A model generated the notes under the pieces. That model was not told where the DNA came from. It saw nothing but the letters and a program-made list of their open reading frames with translations, and made no database searches. A DNA stretch of 18,994 nucleotides, from the NCBI GenBank assembly GCA_007117565.1, contig SKGG01000101.1:1-18994 (forward strand), in the 5' to 3' direction. Within the stretch, counting starts at the first letter, position 1. Each line of letters begins with the position of its first letter. The position numbers and the translations under genes are program-made. This document shows, piece by piece, positions 7,681 to 15,280 of the stretch. Source of the DNA: Candidatus Izemoplasma sp. (GTDB lineage Bacteria > Bacillota_I > Bacilli_A > Izemoplasmatales > Izemoplasmataceae).

Positions 7681-8517
7681 ATGCTATTTGTTTTTGATTT
7701 GGATGGCACGTTATTAAGAGACGATAAAACGCTATCCAACTTTACCATTCAAACACTTCAAACACTAAAATCTCATGGGCATGAGTTGATGATTGCTACG
7801 GGTAGATCTTATGAAATGGCTTTACCTTATGTGAAAATGCTTGAGCTTGAAGGAACATTGATATTAAACAATGGTGCCTTGATCAAGTCTGTCGATGGAA
7901 AAACCATCTATCGTCAAAAATTTGTTCCTAAAGCGGATCAATTGAAAATGATTCTACACAACAACGACAAACAACTCCCGTATGCCATTGTTGCTGAAGA
8001 TGGGGTTCATGGTCCTAAACATCATCCCTTGTTTTATTATCGAGCGTTTAAAGAAAGACACCCCGAATCAACTTTAACGTTGTTTGAATATCAAGATGAG
8101 CAGACACTCTCTGAAGTAGATGGGTATAAGCTATTCACAATCATTGAAGATGAAACGCAATTCAGTGAGATTCATAACACCATGCAACAGCACAGTGAAG
8201 CATATTTCACACAAAGCATGAAAAGTTATTTAGATATGTTGCCAAAAGACACCAACAAAGGGGAAGCTTTAACTTGGTTGGTTAACTTAAGGGGCTATTC
8301 ACTTGACAATGTCGTGGCCTTTGGCGATAATGACAACGACGCACAATTGCTAGCGGTTTGTGGCTTTTCATTCGCCGTAAACAATGCGACAATACAAGCA
8401 AAAAATGCAGCGAAACACGTCACGCCACTATCTAACAATGAAGATGGAGTGGCCTCGCTCATTCAATCTTGGCTTAACACTCGTGAAGAAGGAGACTTAC
8501 CATGGCTCAAAAAGTAG
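7681..8517 (+). CDS. Cof-type HAD-superfamily phosphatase
   Basis: A 278-aa cytoplasmic hydrolase of the Cof/YidA subfamily. It shows all four HAD motifs: DLDGTLL with nucleophile Asp6 and acid Asp8, ATGRS (motif II), Lys193 in NKGEAL (motif III), and GDNDND at 215-220 (motif IV). The middle segment between motifs II and III is the large C2 cap typical of sugar-phosphate or cofactor phosphatases; the exact substrate cannot be told. The ATG at 7681 follows GGAGG (7670-7674); the reading frame extends upstream into the tig hairpin, but without a ribosome binding site. Its last 16 bases overlap ptsH, suggesting cotranscription and coupled translation with HPr. Confidence 0.9.
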   Translation: MLFVFDLDGTLLRDDKTLSNFTIQTLQTLKSHGHELMIATGRSYEMALPYVKMLELEGTLILNNGALIKSVDGKTIYRQKFVPKADQLKMILHNNDKQLPYAIVAEDGVHGPKHHPLFYYRAFKERHPESTLTLFEYQDEQTLSEVDGYKLFTIIEDETQFSEIHNTMQQHSEAYFTQSMKSYLDMLPKDTNKGEALTWLVNLRGYSLDNVVAFGDNDNDAQLLAVCGFSFAVNNATIQAKNAAKHVTPLSNNEDGVASLIQSWLNTREEGDLPWLKK

Positions 8518-8765
8518 TAAAGATTAAAGACGAAGCAGGTGTGCACGCACGCCCAGCAGCAAAGCTGTCACACTTAGCAGCTTCCTTTGACAACAAAATC
8601 GAACTTACCTATCAAAACCGTACCATCGACTTGAAAAGTATCATGGGTATTATGAGTTTAGGCATTCCTCAACATGCGGAAATCACGCTCACTGTTAGTG
8701 GCGATGATGAGGATAACGTTCTCACTAAACTTGTAGAAGGCATGGCCGCTTTAGAACTGATTTAA
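8502..8765 (+). CDS. ptsH: Phosphocarrier protein HPr of the PTS
   Basis: An 87-aa protein of canonical length. It relays phosphate from Enzyme I to sugar-specific EIIA domains through His15 (GVHARPA). Ser46 in LKSIMGIMSLGI is the regulatory site phosphorylated by HPr kinase in Bacillota, so the cell probably has HPrK/P and CcpA-type catabolite control. The start overlaps the HAD gene by 16 bases, and GAAGGAGA (8488-8495) provides the ribosome binding site. Enzyme I (ptsI), the common downstream neighbour, is absent; a strong terminator follows instead. Confidence 0.96.
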   Translation: MAQKVVKIKDEAGVHARPAAKLSHLAASFDNKIELTYQNRTIDLKSIMGIMSLGIPQHAEITLTVSGDDEDNVLTKLVEGMAALELI

Positions 8766-8773
8766 AGTTGGTC

Positions 8774-8810
8774 AAAGACCCCTATCGATGTCGACGGGGG
8801 TCTTTTTTAT
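8774..8810 (+). terminator. Intrinsic terminator after ptsH
   Basis: AAAGACCCC (8774-8782) pairs perfectly with GGGGTCTTT (8797-8805), and the T run TTTTTT overlaps the 3' arm. The loop is 14 nt. It ends the HAD-ptsH transcript. Confidence 0.92.
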
Positions 8811-8855
8811 TGCCATTTATAGGCGAAATGTAGCGTTTATTTATTTGCTTATAAA

Positions 8856-8884
8856 TTGCAAGGTCAGTCTACATAGCGTAAAAT
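8856..8884 (+). promoter_or_regulatory. Predicted promoter of lon
   Basis: TTGCAA (8856-8861), 17-bp spacer, TAAAAT (8879-8884). It sits after the ptsH terminator, and a start near 8891 leaves about 29 nt before the ATG. No CIRCE element or tandem CtsR heptads are visible, so heat-shock control by those repressors is not supported. Confidence 0.6.
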
Positions 8885-8919
8885 ATAAATGTCAAGCCAA
8901 TCCAATAGAGGTGAACTTT

Positions 8920-11247
8920 ATGTATAACAAAACTGAACGAAGCGTTGGCAATCTTCCGAGCATTGCCATTCGTGGTTTGGCCCCATTTCCAAACACTGAT
9001 GTACGCACCGAAGTCGGACGTAGCGTAAGTAAAACAGCGCTACTAGAAGCGGAGCGTAACCACGACAATCACGTCTTATTACTCATTCAAAAAAATCCGA
9101 TGATTGATGAACCAGAAGAATCGGATCTTTTAACTGTGGGGATTGTAGCTAAAATCGGCATCAAGATTAAACTCCCTAATGGAAACTTTAAAGTAAAATT
9201 TGATCCGATTGTACGCGCTAAAATTCAAGGATTTTCACAAATGCATCCTCACATCGCGACCGATTTTGAAACGTTACCATCGGTACAAGAAGATGTCGAT
9301 CAAGAAATCGCCCTTGTTCGCATGATTGTGAAACTTGTCATGGAAAACGGGCAAAACATTTTAAACAATCCTAAACAAACGCTTGAGATGATTCAAGCGG
9401 GTGTTTCAAGTGATAAATTAGCGGATGTTGTGGCAAGTAACTTGAAGATCCCTGAAAAAGAAAAGTTTAAATATCTTGAAACAGATTCGATTGAAAAACG
9501 TTTAAACTATCTTCTTCAAGACATTGAAAAAGAGCGCCATATGAATGAAATTGAAGATAAGATTAATCGTACGGTGAAAAAGAACATCGATGAAAACCAA
9601 CGTGAATATTATTTACGTGAAAAGCTACGCGCGATTCAAGAAGAGCTTGGCGACAAAGCTAAAAAAGAAACTGAAATTGAGGATTTACGTAAGAAAATTT
9701 TAGAAAAAAAGATGCCGGCTCATATTGAAGAAAAAGCCCTTTACGAATTATCACGATATGAAACGTTGCCAGCAGCAAGTGGGGAATCTGGGGTCATTCG
9801 TACCTATTTAGATTTCCTCGTTGATTTGCCTTGGTTTGAGCAAAGTGACGATGAAACAGACATCAACAAAGCGGAAGCAGCGCTCGAGACCACACACTTT
9901 GGTTTAGAAAAAGTCAAAGAGCGGATCATTGAATATTTAGCAGTTAAACTTCTCACCGGTAAAAACCCTCAAACCATATTATGTCTTGTTGGACCTCCAG
10001 GGGTGGGTAAAACATCTTTAGCTCAGTCCATTGCTAAATCGCTTGGTCGGGCATTTGTTAAACAATCCTTAGGTGGTGTCAAAGATGAATCTGAGATTCG
10101 TGGACACCGCAGAACCTACTTAGGCGCCCTTCCGGGAAGAATCTTACAAGGCATGCGCAAAGCGAAAGTCGTAAACCCTCTTTACTTACTTGATGAGATT
10201 GATAAATTAGGGTATGACTATAAAGGCGACCCAAGTGCAGCGTTGCTTGAGGTCTTAGACCCTGAACAAAACACGAACTTCTCTGATCACTACTTAGAAG
10301 ACACGTATGATTTATCGCAAGTACTGTTTATTGCGACCGCAAACTACATCGGTAACATTCCAGCCCCCTTGCGTGATCGTATGGAAATTATTGAGCTGTC
10401 CTCTTACACTGAAATCGAGAAGTTTAACATCGCGAAACAACATTTAATTCCTAAACAAGTGTCTTCACATGGTCTTGAAGATAAAAAATTAACGGTCACT
10501 GATGAAGCCGTTATGATCATGATTCGTGAGTATACGCGTGAAGCAGGCGTTCGTCAACTTGATCGTTTATTTGGAACCATTGTGCGTAAAGCTATCAAAG
10601 CGATTTTAGGCGATAAAAGAGACCACATTAAAGTGACGCCTGAAAATATTAAAGATTTCTTAGGTAAAGCTAAATTCAGCTCTAATCGTGCGGATAAAGA
10701 AGATCAAATTGGTGTGGCTACTGGGTTAGCATATACCCAATTTGGTGGTGATACACTCCCTGTTGAGGTTGCTTTTTACAAAGGCAAAGGCTCTCTTTCC
10801 TTAACGGGCCAACTTGGGGATGTTATGAAAGAATCAGCGCATGCCGCGCTTTCATACATTCGTGCCAACGCTGAAAAATACAACATTGATAAAGAAATCT
10901 TCGAAACAACCAATGTGCATATTCATGTGCCAGAAGGCGCCATTCCTAAAGACGGTCCAAGTGCGGGCGTGACTATTACAACCGCTTTAATTAGTGCACT
11001 CTCAAATCGTAAAGTTGATCACACCGTCGGTATGACGGGTGAAGTGACCTTGCGTGGCCGTGTCTTACCTATTGGTGGTCTAAAAGAGAAAGCCATTGCG
11101 GCCCACCGAAGTGGTCTCAAAAAAATTCTCATTCCTAAAGAGAATGAACGCGACATCGAAGACATTCCTCAAGAAGTTAGAGACGCTTTAGAGATTGTTT
11201 CGGTTGAAACCATTGATGATATTATTTCATCAACATTAAAAGTCTAA
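8920..11247 (+). CDS. lon: ATP-dependent Lon protease (LonA type)
   Basis: A 775-aa AAA+ serine protease that degrades misfolded and regulatory proteins in the cytoplasm. Domains in order: an N-terminal substrate-binding LON domain (from ARGLAPFPNTDV-like sequence near residue 16, to about 200), a coiled-coil helical region, the AAA+ module with Walker A GPPGVGKT at 358-365 and Walker B LLDEID (Asp425, Glu426), and a C-terminal protease with the Ser681/Lys724 dyad (KDGPSAG and LKEKA). The 43-residue dyad spacing equals that of E. coli Lon. The ATG at 8920 is preceded by AGAGGTG (8907-8913); the frame is open further upstream, but through the ptsH terminator. No transmembrane segment, so this is not LonB. 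engB follows, as in B. subtilis lonA-ysxC. Confidence 0.96.
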   Translation: MYNKTERSVGNLPSIAIRGLAPFPNTDVRTEVGRSVSKTALLEAERNHDNHVLLLIQKNPMIDEPEESDLLTVGIVAKIGIKIKLPNGNFKVKFDPIVRAKIQGFSQMHPHIATDFETLPSVQEDVDQEIALVRMIVKLVMENGQNILNNPKQTLEMIQAGVSSDKLADVVASNLKIPEKEKFKYLETDSIEKRLNYLLQDIEKERHMNEIEDKINRTVKKNIDENQREYYLREKLRAIQEELGDKAKKETEIEDLRKKILEKKMPAHIEEKALYELSRYETLPAASGESGVIRTYLDFLVDLPWFEQSDDETDINKAEAALETTHFGLEKVKERIIEYLAVKLLTGKNPQTILCLVGPPGVGKTSLAQSIAKSLGRAFVKQSLGGVKDESEIRGHRRTYLGALPGRILQGMRKAKVVNPLYLLDEIDKLGYDYKGDPSAALLEVLDPEQNTNFSDHYLEDTYDLSQVLFIATANYIGNIPAPLRDRMEIIELSSYTEIEKFNIAKQHLIPKQVSSHGLEDKKLTVTDEAVMIMIREYTREAGVRQLDRLFGTIVRKAIKAILGDKRDHIKVTPENIKDFLGKAKFSSNRADKEDQIGVATGLAYTQFGGDTLPVEVAFYKGKGSLSLTGQLGDVMKESAHAALSYIRANAEKYNIDKEIFETTNVHIHVPEGAIPKDGPSAGVTITTALISALSNRKVDHTVGMTGEVTLRGRVLPIGGLKEKAIAAHRSGLKKILIPKENERDIEDIPQEVRDALEIVSVETIDDIISSTLKV

Positions 11248-11270
11248 GGCAATCGAAAGATTGCCTTTTT
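11246..11270 (+). terminator. Terminator hairpin between lon and engB
   Basis: AAGGCAATC (11246-11254) pairs with GATTGCCTT (11259-11267) around a GAAA tetraloop, then continues in T residues to 11270. It begins inside the lon stop codon and ends four bases before the engB ribosome binding site. Confidence 0.88.
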
Positions 11271-11285
11271 CTCAAGGAGCTTATG

Positions 11286-11864
11286 ATGTTTGATTCTGTA
11301 CAGACAAAACCCATTACCGTTGTGAATAGTGATGACTTTCCACAAAGCGATCTCCCTGAGTTTGTGTTTATTGGGCGTTCAAATGTTGGCAAAAGCAGTT
11401 TACTGAATGCTTTAACGCGAAGAAAGAATCTTGCCTATACCTCACAATCGCCCGGAAAGACGCAAACAATCAATTTTTATATGATTGATGACCGGTTTTA
11501 TTTAGTTGATGTGCCTGGTTATGGGTATGCGAAAGTCAGTAAAAAAGCACGAGAAGCGTTTGGCGAAATGATTGAACGCTATTTGACCACACGTCAATCT
11601 TTGCGTTGTATTTATTTGCTCGTTGATATGCGACACGCACCCTTGGAAGACGATTTAATTATGGTAAATTATCTTAAGCAGATGACATTGCCTTTTAAAA
11701 TTGTTTTGACTAAGGCGGATAAACTGTCGAATAATCAACAAGCATCACAACGTGCTAAACTTGCTAAAGGCTTTACCTTAGCCGCCGATGATTTCATTGT
11801 CACCGCTGCGACTACCAACTTAAATATGGATGTCCTGCGTTTAGACATCATTGGCCAACTCTAG
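11286..11864 (+). CDS. engB: Ribosome biogenesis GTPase EngB (YsxC/YihA)
   Basis: A 192-aa TRAFAC GTPase needed for late 50S subunit assembly. G1 is GRSNVGKS, G3 lies in DVPGYGYAKVS, and G4 is TKAD in VLTKADKLS. The Thr-rich SPGKTQTINFY switch region is a family hallmark. Two ATGs are adjacent; AAGGAG (11274-11279) lies three bases before the first (11283) and six before the second, so the second is preferred, a difference of one residue. The lon-engB order is conserved in Bacillota. A hairpin precedes it and no clear promoter is seen, so expression probably depends on readthrough from lon. Confidence 0.95.
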   Translation: MFDSVQTKPITVVNSDDFPQSDLPEFVFIGRSNVGKSSLLNALTRRKNLAYTSQSPGKTQTINFYMIDDRFYLVDVPGYGYAKVSKKAREAFGEMIERYLTTRQSLRCIYLLVDMRHAPLEDDLIMVNYLKQMTLPFKIVLTKADKLSNNQQASQRAKLAKGFTLAADDFIVTAATTNLNMDVLRLDIIGQL

Positions 11865-11875
11865 CGTGTTTTCAC

Positions 11876-11904
11876 TTGCGGGTAAGCCTATAGCATGGTA
11901 TAGT
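11876..11904 (+). promoter_or_regulatory. Predicted promoter of the T-box/valS operon
   Basis: TTGCGG (11876-11881), 17-bp spacer, extended -10 TGG-TATAGT with the hexamer at 11899-11904. The start near 11911 coincides with the 5' end of the T-box leader. Confidence 0.7.
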
Positions 11905-11910
11905 AATCTA

Positions 11911-12129
11911 AGAAGCAAAGAAGAGGAAGAGTACTTGGTGTGAGGTTTTCTAGAGAGTTGACGTTTGGTGCAAGTCAACAACACACACTTAGGAAGTCAC
12001 CTTGAGCTCATTTTCTGAATGGTATGTAGGAAAATGCGTCGGCGGCGTTAACGCATCAAGCGCTAGTGTAAACTAGAACTAAGGTGGTACCGCGGTCCTC
12101 CCGTCCTTAACGATGGAAGGACTTTTTTT
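11911..12129 (+). promoter_or_regulatory. T-box leader, probable valine specifier (GTC)
   Basis: Stem I elements occur in order: AGTA of the specifier loop (11930-11933), AGAGAG (11952-11957), and an apical hairpin GTTGAC/GTCAAC (11957-11962 with 11974-11979) containing GGTG. On the 3' side, GTC (11996-11998) followed by A sits opposite AGTA and is the best specifier, decoding valine. Smaller hairpins follow, then the conserved T-box AAGGTGGTACCGCGG (12081-12095). Its TGGT bulge would pair with ACCA of tRNA-Val (discriminator A). The terminator stem GTCCTT/AAGGAC (12103-12108, 12117-12122) ends in seven T residues. Uncharged tRNA-Val would permit readthrough into the six-TM gene and valS. The T-box identity is firm; the specifier assignment is moderately so. 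Confidence 0.95.
12103..12129 (+). terminator. T-box-controlled terminator
   Basis: A six-bp GTCCTT/AAGGAC stem with an eight-base loop is followed by TTTTTTT. The 5' arm is shared with the antiterminator, whose other strand is AAGG at the start of the T-box sequence. Confidence 0.85.
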
Positions 12130-12151
12130 ATTATATGAAGGAGGTATTCAA

Positions 12152-12673
12152 ATGAATATCAAACGATGGGTAACAAAAAATGCTTTACTTAACATCATTC
12201 TTGGTGTAGTGGTCATTGCTTTTGCGGTGGTCGCGATGTTTTTCACCTCATTAATTAACGACTTTTTAGCGGTCTTAGTGGGTGTCATCATTCTTTATTT
12301 AACCGCTTTAAGAGTTTATCAAGATCTTCGCCGTTACAAAAGTTCACAAGCGCTCTTTGTGGTGATTGTAGAGTTTGTGATTGCCGTGGTTGCAGCGTAT
12401 TTTCTTATCGTTCAGCAAGCCAGCATTGCACGCTATTTGGGGATTGTGTTATACACTCGAGGCTTTGTGATTTTGCTGATTGCTCAACTGTTTGTAAAAA
12501 AACTAACGTTTCAACGATTTGCTTTCGCAATGGCGTTTCTAACTTTGGGTGCCTATATATGGTTTGGTAACAACGCATACGAAACACAACTTCAATGGGT
12601 CTTATTTGTTTCATTAGTTCTTTATGGTGTGTTATTACTTGTTGAAGGTGCAAAAGAGTTTAAGAAGACGTAG
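12152..12673 (+). CDS. Six-TM membrane protein, HdeD/DUF308-like, unknown function
   Basis: A 173-aa protein made almost wholly of hydrophobic helices, about six, arranged as three helix pairs separated by short basic loops (RVYQDLRRYKSS, KKLTFQRF), with a basic tail KEFKKT. This resembles the HdeD/DUF308 family architecture, though I recognise it by layout rather than by a diagnostic motif. The start is the ATG at 12152, preceded by GAAGGAGG (12137-12144). An in-frame ATG at 12113 lies in the T-box terminator loop and has no ribosome binding site. The gene sits between the T-box terminator and valS, 12 bases before valS, so it should be induced by valine starvation together with the synthetase. 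It has no membrane export or enzyme signature that would tell its role. Confidence 0.8.
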   Translation: MNIKRWVTKNALLNIILGVVVIAFAVVAMFFTSLINDFLAVLVGVIILYLTALRVYQDLRRYKSSQALFVVIVEFVIAVVAAYFLIVQQASIARYLGIVLYTRGFVILLIAQLFVKKLTFQRFAFAMAFLTLGAYIWFGNNAYETQLQWVLFVSLVLYGVLLLVEGAKEFKKT

Positions 12674-12685
12674 GAGGATAACAAC

Positions 12686-15280
12686 ATGAGTATTGAAAAA
12701 AAATACGATCATCATATCGTCGAAGCCGATCGTTATGATTGGTGGCATCAACAAGGATATTTTAAATCAGGGGATACTGCAAAACCACCCTACACGATTG
12801 TGATACCGCCCCCAAACGTGACTGGGAAACTTCACTTAGGTCATGCCTGGGATAATACCTTACAAGACATCATCATTAGACAAAAACGAATGCAAGGCTA
12901 TGACGCCCTTTACTTACCCGGCATGGATCACGCTGGCATCGCCACACAGGCTAAAATCGACGCTCGATTAAAAGAACAAGGGACAAGTCGTTATGATTTA
13001 GGTCGCGACAAGTTTCTCGATGAAGCCTGGGCGTGGAAAGAAGAATACGCAGAGTTTATTCGTGAACAATGGGAAGCACTAGGCTTATCAGTAGATTATG
13101 ATAAAGAACGCTTTACGCTTGATGATGGGTTATCTGAAGCAGTCAGTGAAGTGTTCATTAAGCTTTATGAGCGTGGCCTAATCTACCGCAAAGAGCGCAT
13201 CATTAACTGGGATGTTGAGGCTAAAACAGCGCTTTCTAACATCGAAGTTGAACATCTTGAAATCGAAGGTGCTTTTTACTATTTCAAATATTATTTAGAA
13301 GATCATTCAGATTATATTTTAATCGCAACCACACGTCCTGAGACCATGTTTGCGGATACTGCGGTGATGATTCATCCTGACGATGATGAGCGCCGTCATT
13401 TTGTGGGTAAGAAAGTTCTAATTCCGAATACCGATGTGGCGATTCCTGTCATTGTGGATGATTATGTTGACCGTGAATTTGGCACCGGCGCTGTGAAAGT
13501 GACGCCGGCGCATGACCCAAACGATTTCATCGTGGGCGAACGTCATAATCTTCCAATGCCTTCGTGTATGCATGAAGATGGGACGATGAATGCGATGGCG
13601 TTTAAGTATAAGGGGATGGATCGATTTACTTGTCGGAAAGCCTTAGTTAAAGATTTAGAAGCGGCGCAACTTATGAACAAAGTCGAAAAAATCGTTCACA
13701 GTGTGGGACACAGTGAACGAACAGGCGTCATTGTCGAACCACGTCTTTCGATGCAGTGGTTTGTGGCGATGGAACCCTTAGCCAAAAAGGCCCTTGAACA
13801 GTCTGACGCTCAGTTCATACCTTCTCGTTTTGAAAAAACCTTCCGTCATTGGATGGAAAACATTCAAGACTGGTGTATTTCAAGACAACTTTGGTGGGGG
13901 CACCGTATTCCTGCTTACTATAAAGGGGAAGAAGTCTATGTCGGAAATAACCCACCAGAAGGGTTTACTCAAGATGATGATGTTTTAGATACTTGGTTTT
14001 CATCTGCCTTATGGCCTTTTTCAACCTTGGGATGGCCCGATGAACAAGCTGAAGATTTTAAACGCTATTACCCAACTCAAACGATGGTCACTGGGTATGA
14101 TATTATCTTCTTTTGGGTAGCTAGAATGATTTTTCAAGCCCTTGAATTTACCGAAGAAACGCCTTTTGAAAAAGTCTTGATTCATGGCTTAATTCGCGAC
14201 GATAAAGGACGAAAAATGTCTAAATCACTCGGTAATGGTGTCGATCCGATGGACATCAAAGCGCGTTATGGCATTGATACACTACGCTATTTTCTCACCA
14301 CCAATTCAGCGCCAGGACAAGATTTACGTTTTGAAATGGAAAAAGTTGAATCGAGTTGGAACTACATCAACAAGCTTTGGAACATTGGACGTTTCATTCT
14401 CATGAATTTAGAAGACATGCCAAAGCCTAAAGATCTTGACTTAGCTTCTTTAAGTTTAGAAAATGCTTGGATTTTAAGTCGGTTTGAAACGACACTATCT
14501 CAAGTGAATCGCAATTATGAGGCGTTTGAGTTCGCGGAAGTGGCACATCAACTCTACCATTTTACATGGGAAGAGTTTGCGGCATGGTATATTGAAATGG
14601 CCAAACAATCGCTCAATAGCCAAGATACTAAGATAAGAGAAGAGACACAAATGGTGTTATATTCTGTCTTTACCAACATCTTAAAATTATTGCATCCTTT
14701 TATGCCGTTTGTGACCGAGTATTTATATCAAAAACTACCACATAAAACAAACGCATCAATCATGGTGAGTGCCTGGCCTGCGTCTCACAGTGAGGCCTTT
14801 AAACCTGACCTTGAAAAGCAGTTCGATCGTTTAAAAAATATTATTACCCAAGTCAGACATACACGAAATACCTATCAAGTGAGTCCTTCAAAACCACTCC
14901 CTTTTATCTTAGAAGCAAAACCAGAACTCCATGCCTTTTATGAATCACAGCGTGATAAACTGGAATTTTTCATGCGGGCTGAAACATTATCTTTAGTGAA
15001 TCGCTATCAAGCGAAAGACGATGAAATATCACTCATTGGCGATGGCTTTAAGGTATGTGTGCCTTTAGGCAGTCTGGTAGACATCAGTGCTGAAAAAGAG
15101 CGTCTCAATCAAGAGCTTGCTCGCCTAAATAATGAGATTACGCGCGCGAACAAAATGCTTGAAAATCCTCAGTTCATGTCGAAAGCTCCGGCAGCAAAAA
15201 TCGCTGAGGAAAAATCAAAACTGACTGACTATCAAGAACAATATCAAGCTGTTAAAGAACAATTGGAGAAACTACATTGA
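12686..15280 (+). CDS. valS: Valyl-tRNA synthetase
   Basis: An 864-aa class Ia synthetase, close to the usual 880, that charges tRNA-Val. The HIGH motif is HLGH at residues 50-53 (PPPNVTGKLHLGHA) and the KMSKS loop is at 510-514 (GRKMSKSLGNGVDP). The CP1 editing domain with TTRPETMFADTAV, which removes mischarged threonine, is present. The anticodon-binding domain is followed by a C-terminal coiled coil (about residues 795-864) typical of ValRS. AGGAGG at 12673-12678 sets the ATG. The T-box upstream, with a Val-type specifier, supports the identity. The stop overlaps the folC TTG start. Confidence 0.98.
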   Translation: MSIEKKYDHHIVEADRYDWWHQQGYFKSGDTAKPPYTIVIPPPNVTGKLHLGHAWDNTLQDIIIRQKRMQGYDALYLPGMDHAGIATQAKIDARLKEQGTSRYDLGRDKFLDEAWAWKEEYAEFIREQWEALGLSVDYDKERFTLDDGLSEAVSEVFIKLYERGLIYRKERIINWDVEAKTALSNIEVEHLEIEGAFYYFKYYLEDHSDYILIATTRPETMFADTAVMIHPDDDERRHFVGKKVLIPNTDVAIPVIVDDYVDREFGTGAVKVTPAHDPNDFIVGERHNLPMPSCMHEDGTMNAMAFKYKGMDRFTCRKALVKDLEAAQLMNKVEKIVHSVGHSERTGVIVEPRLSMQWFVAMEPLAKKALEQSDAQFIPSRFEKTFRHWMENIQDWCISRQLWWGHRIPAYYKGEEVYVGNNPPEGFTQDDDVLDTWFSSALWPFSTLGWPDEQAEDFKRYYPTQTMVTGYDIIFFWVARMIFQALEFTEETPFEKVLIHGLIRDDKGRKMSKSLGNGVDPMDIKARYGIDTLRYFLTTNSAPGQDLRFEMEKVESSWNYINKLWNIGRFILMNLEDMPKPKDLDLASLSLENAWILSRFETTLSQVNRNYEAFEFAEVAHQLYHFTWEEFAAWYIEMAKQSLNSQDTKIREETQMVLYSVFTNILKLLHPFMPFVTEYLYQKLPHKTNASIMVSAWPASHSEAFKPDLEKQFDRLKNIITQVRHTRNTYQVSPSKPLPFILEAKPELHAFYESQRDKLEFFMRAETLSLVNRYQAKDDEISLIGDGFKVCVPLGSLVDISAEKERLNQELARLNNEITRANKMLENPQFMSKAPAAKIAEEKSKLTDYQEQYQAVKEQLEKLH

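Noticed and set aside
8769..8870. Possible CtsR or CIRCE heat-shock operator before lon
   Set aside because: Only isolated GGTCA-like pieces occur (one inside the ptsH terminator, one at 8861); there are no tandem heptads and no CIRCE inverted repeat.
8788..8919. 44-residue upstream extension of Lon
   Set aside because: It would start inside the ptsH terminator and contain the lon promoter; the ATG at 8920 has the ribosome binding site and gives normal Lon length.
12113..12151. In-frame ATG extending the six-TM protein by 13 residues
   Set aside because: It lies in the loop of the T-box terminator with no ribosome binding site; GAAGGAGG is placed for the ATG at 12152.
12405..12653. Minus-strand open frame within the six-TM gene
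   Set aside because: No ribosome binding site and no recognisable protein; it mirrors the coding bias of the plus-strand gene, like the other antisense open frames in glgC, tig, folC and mutY.
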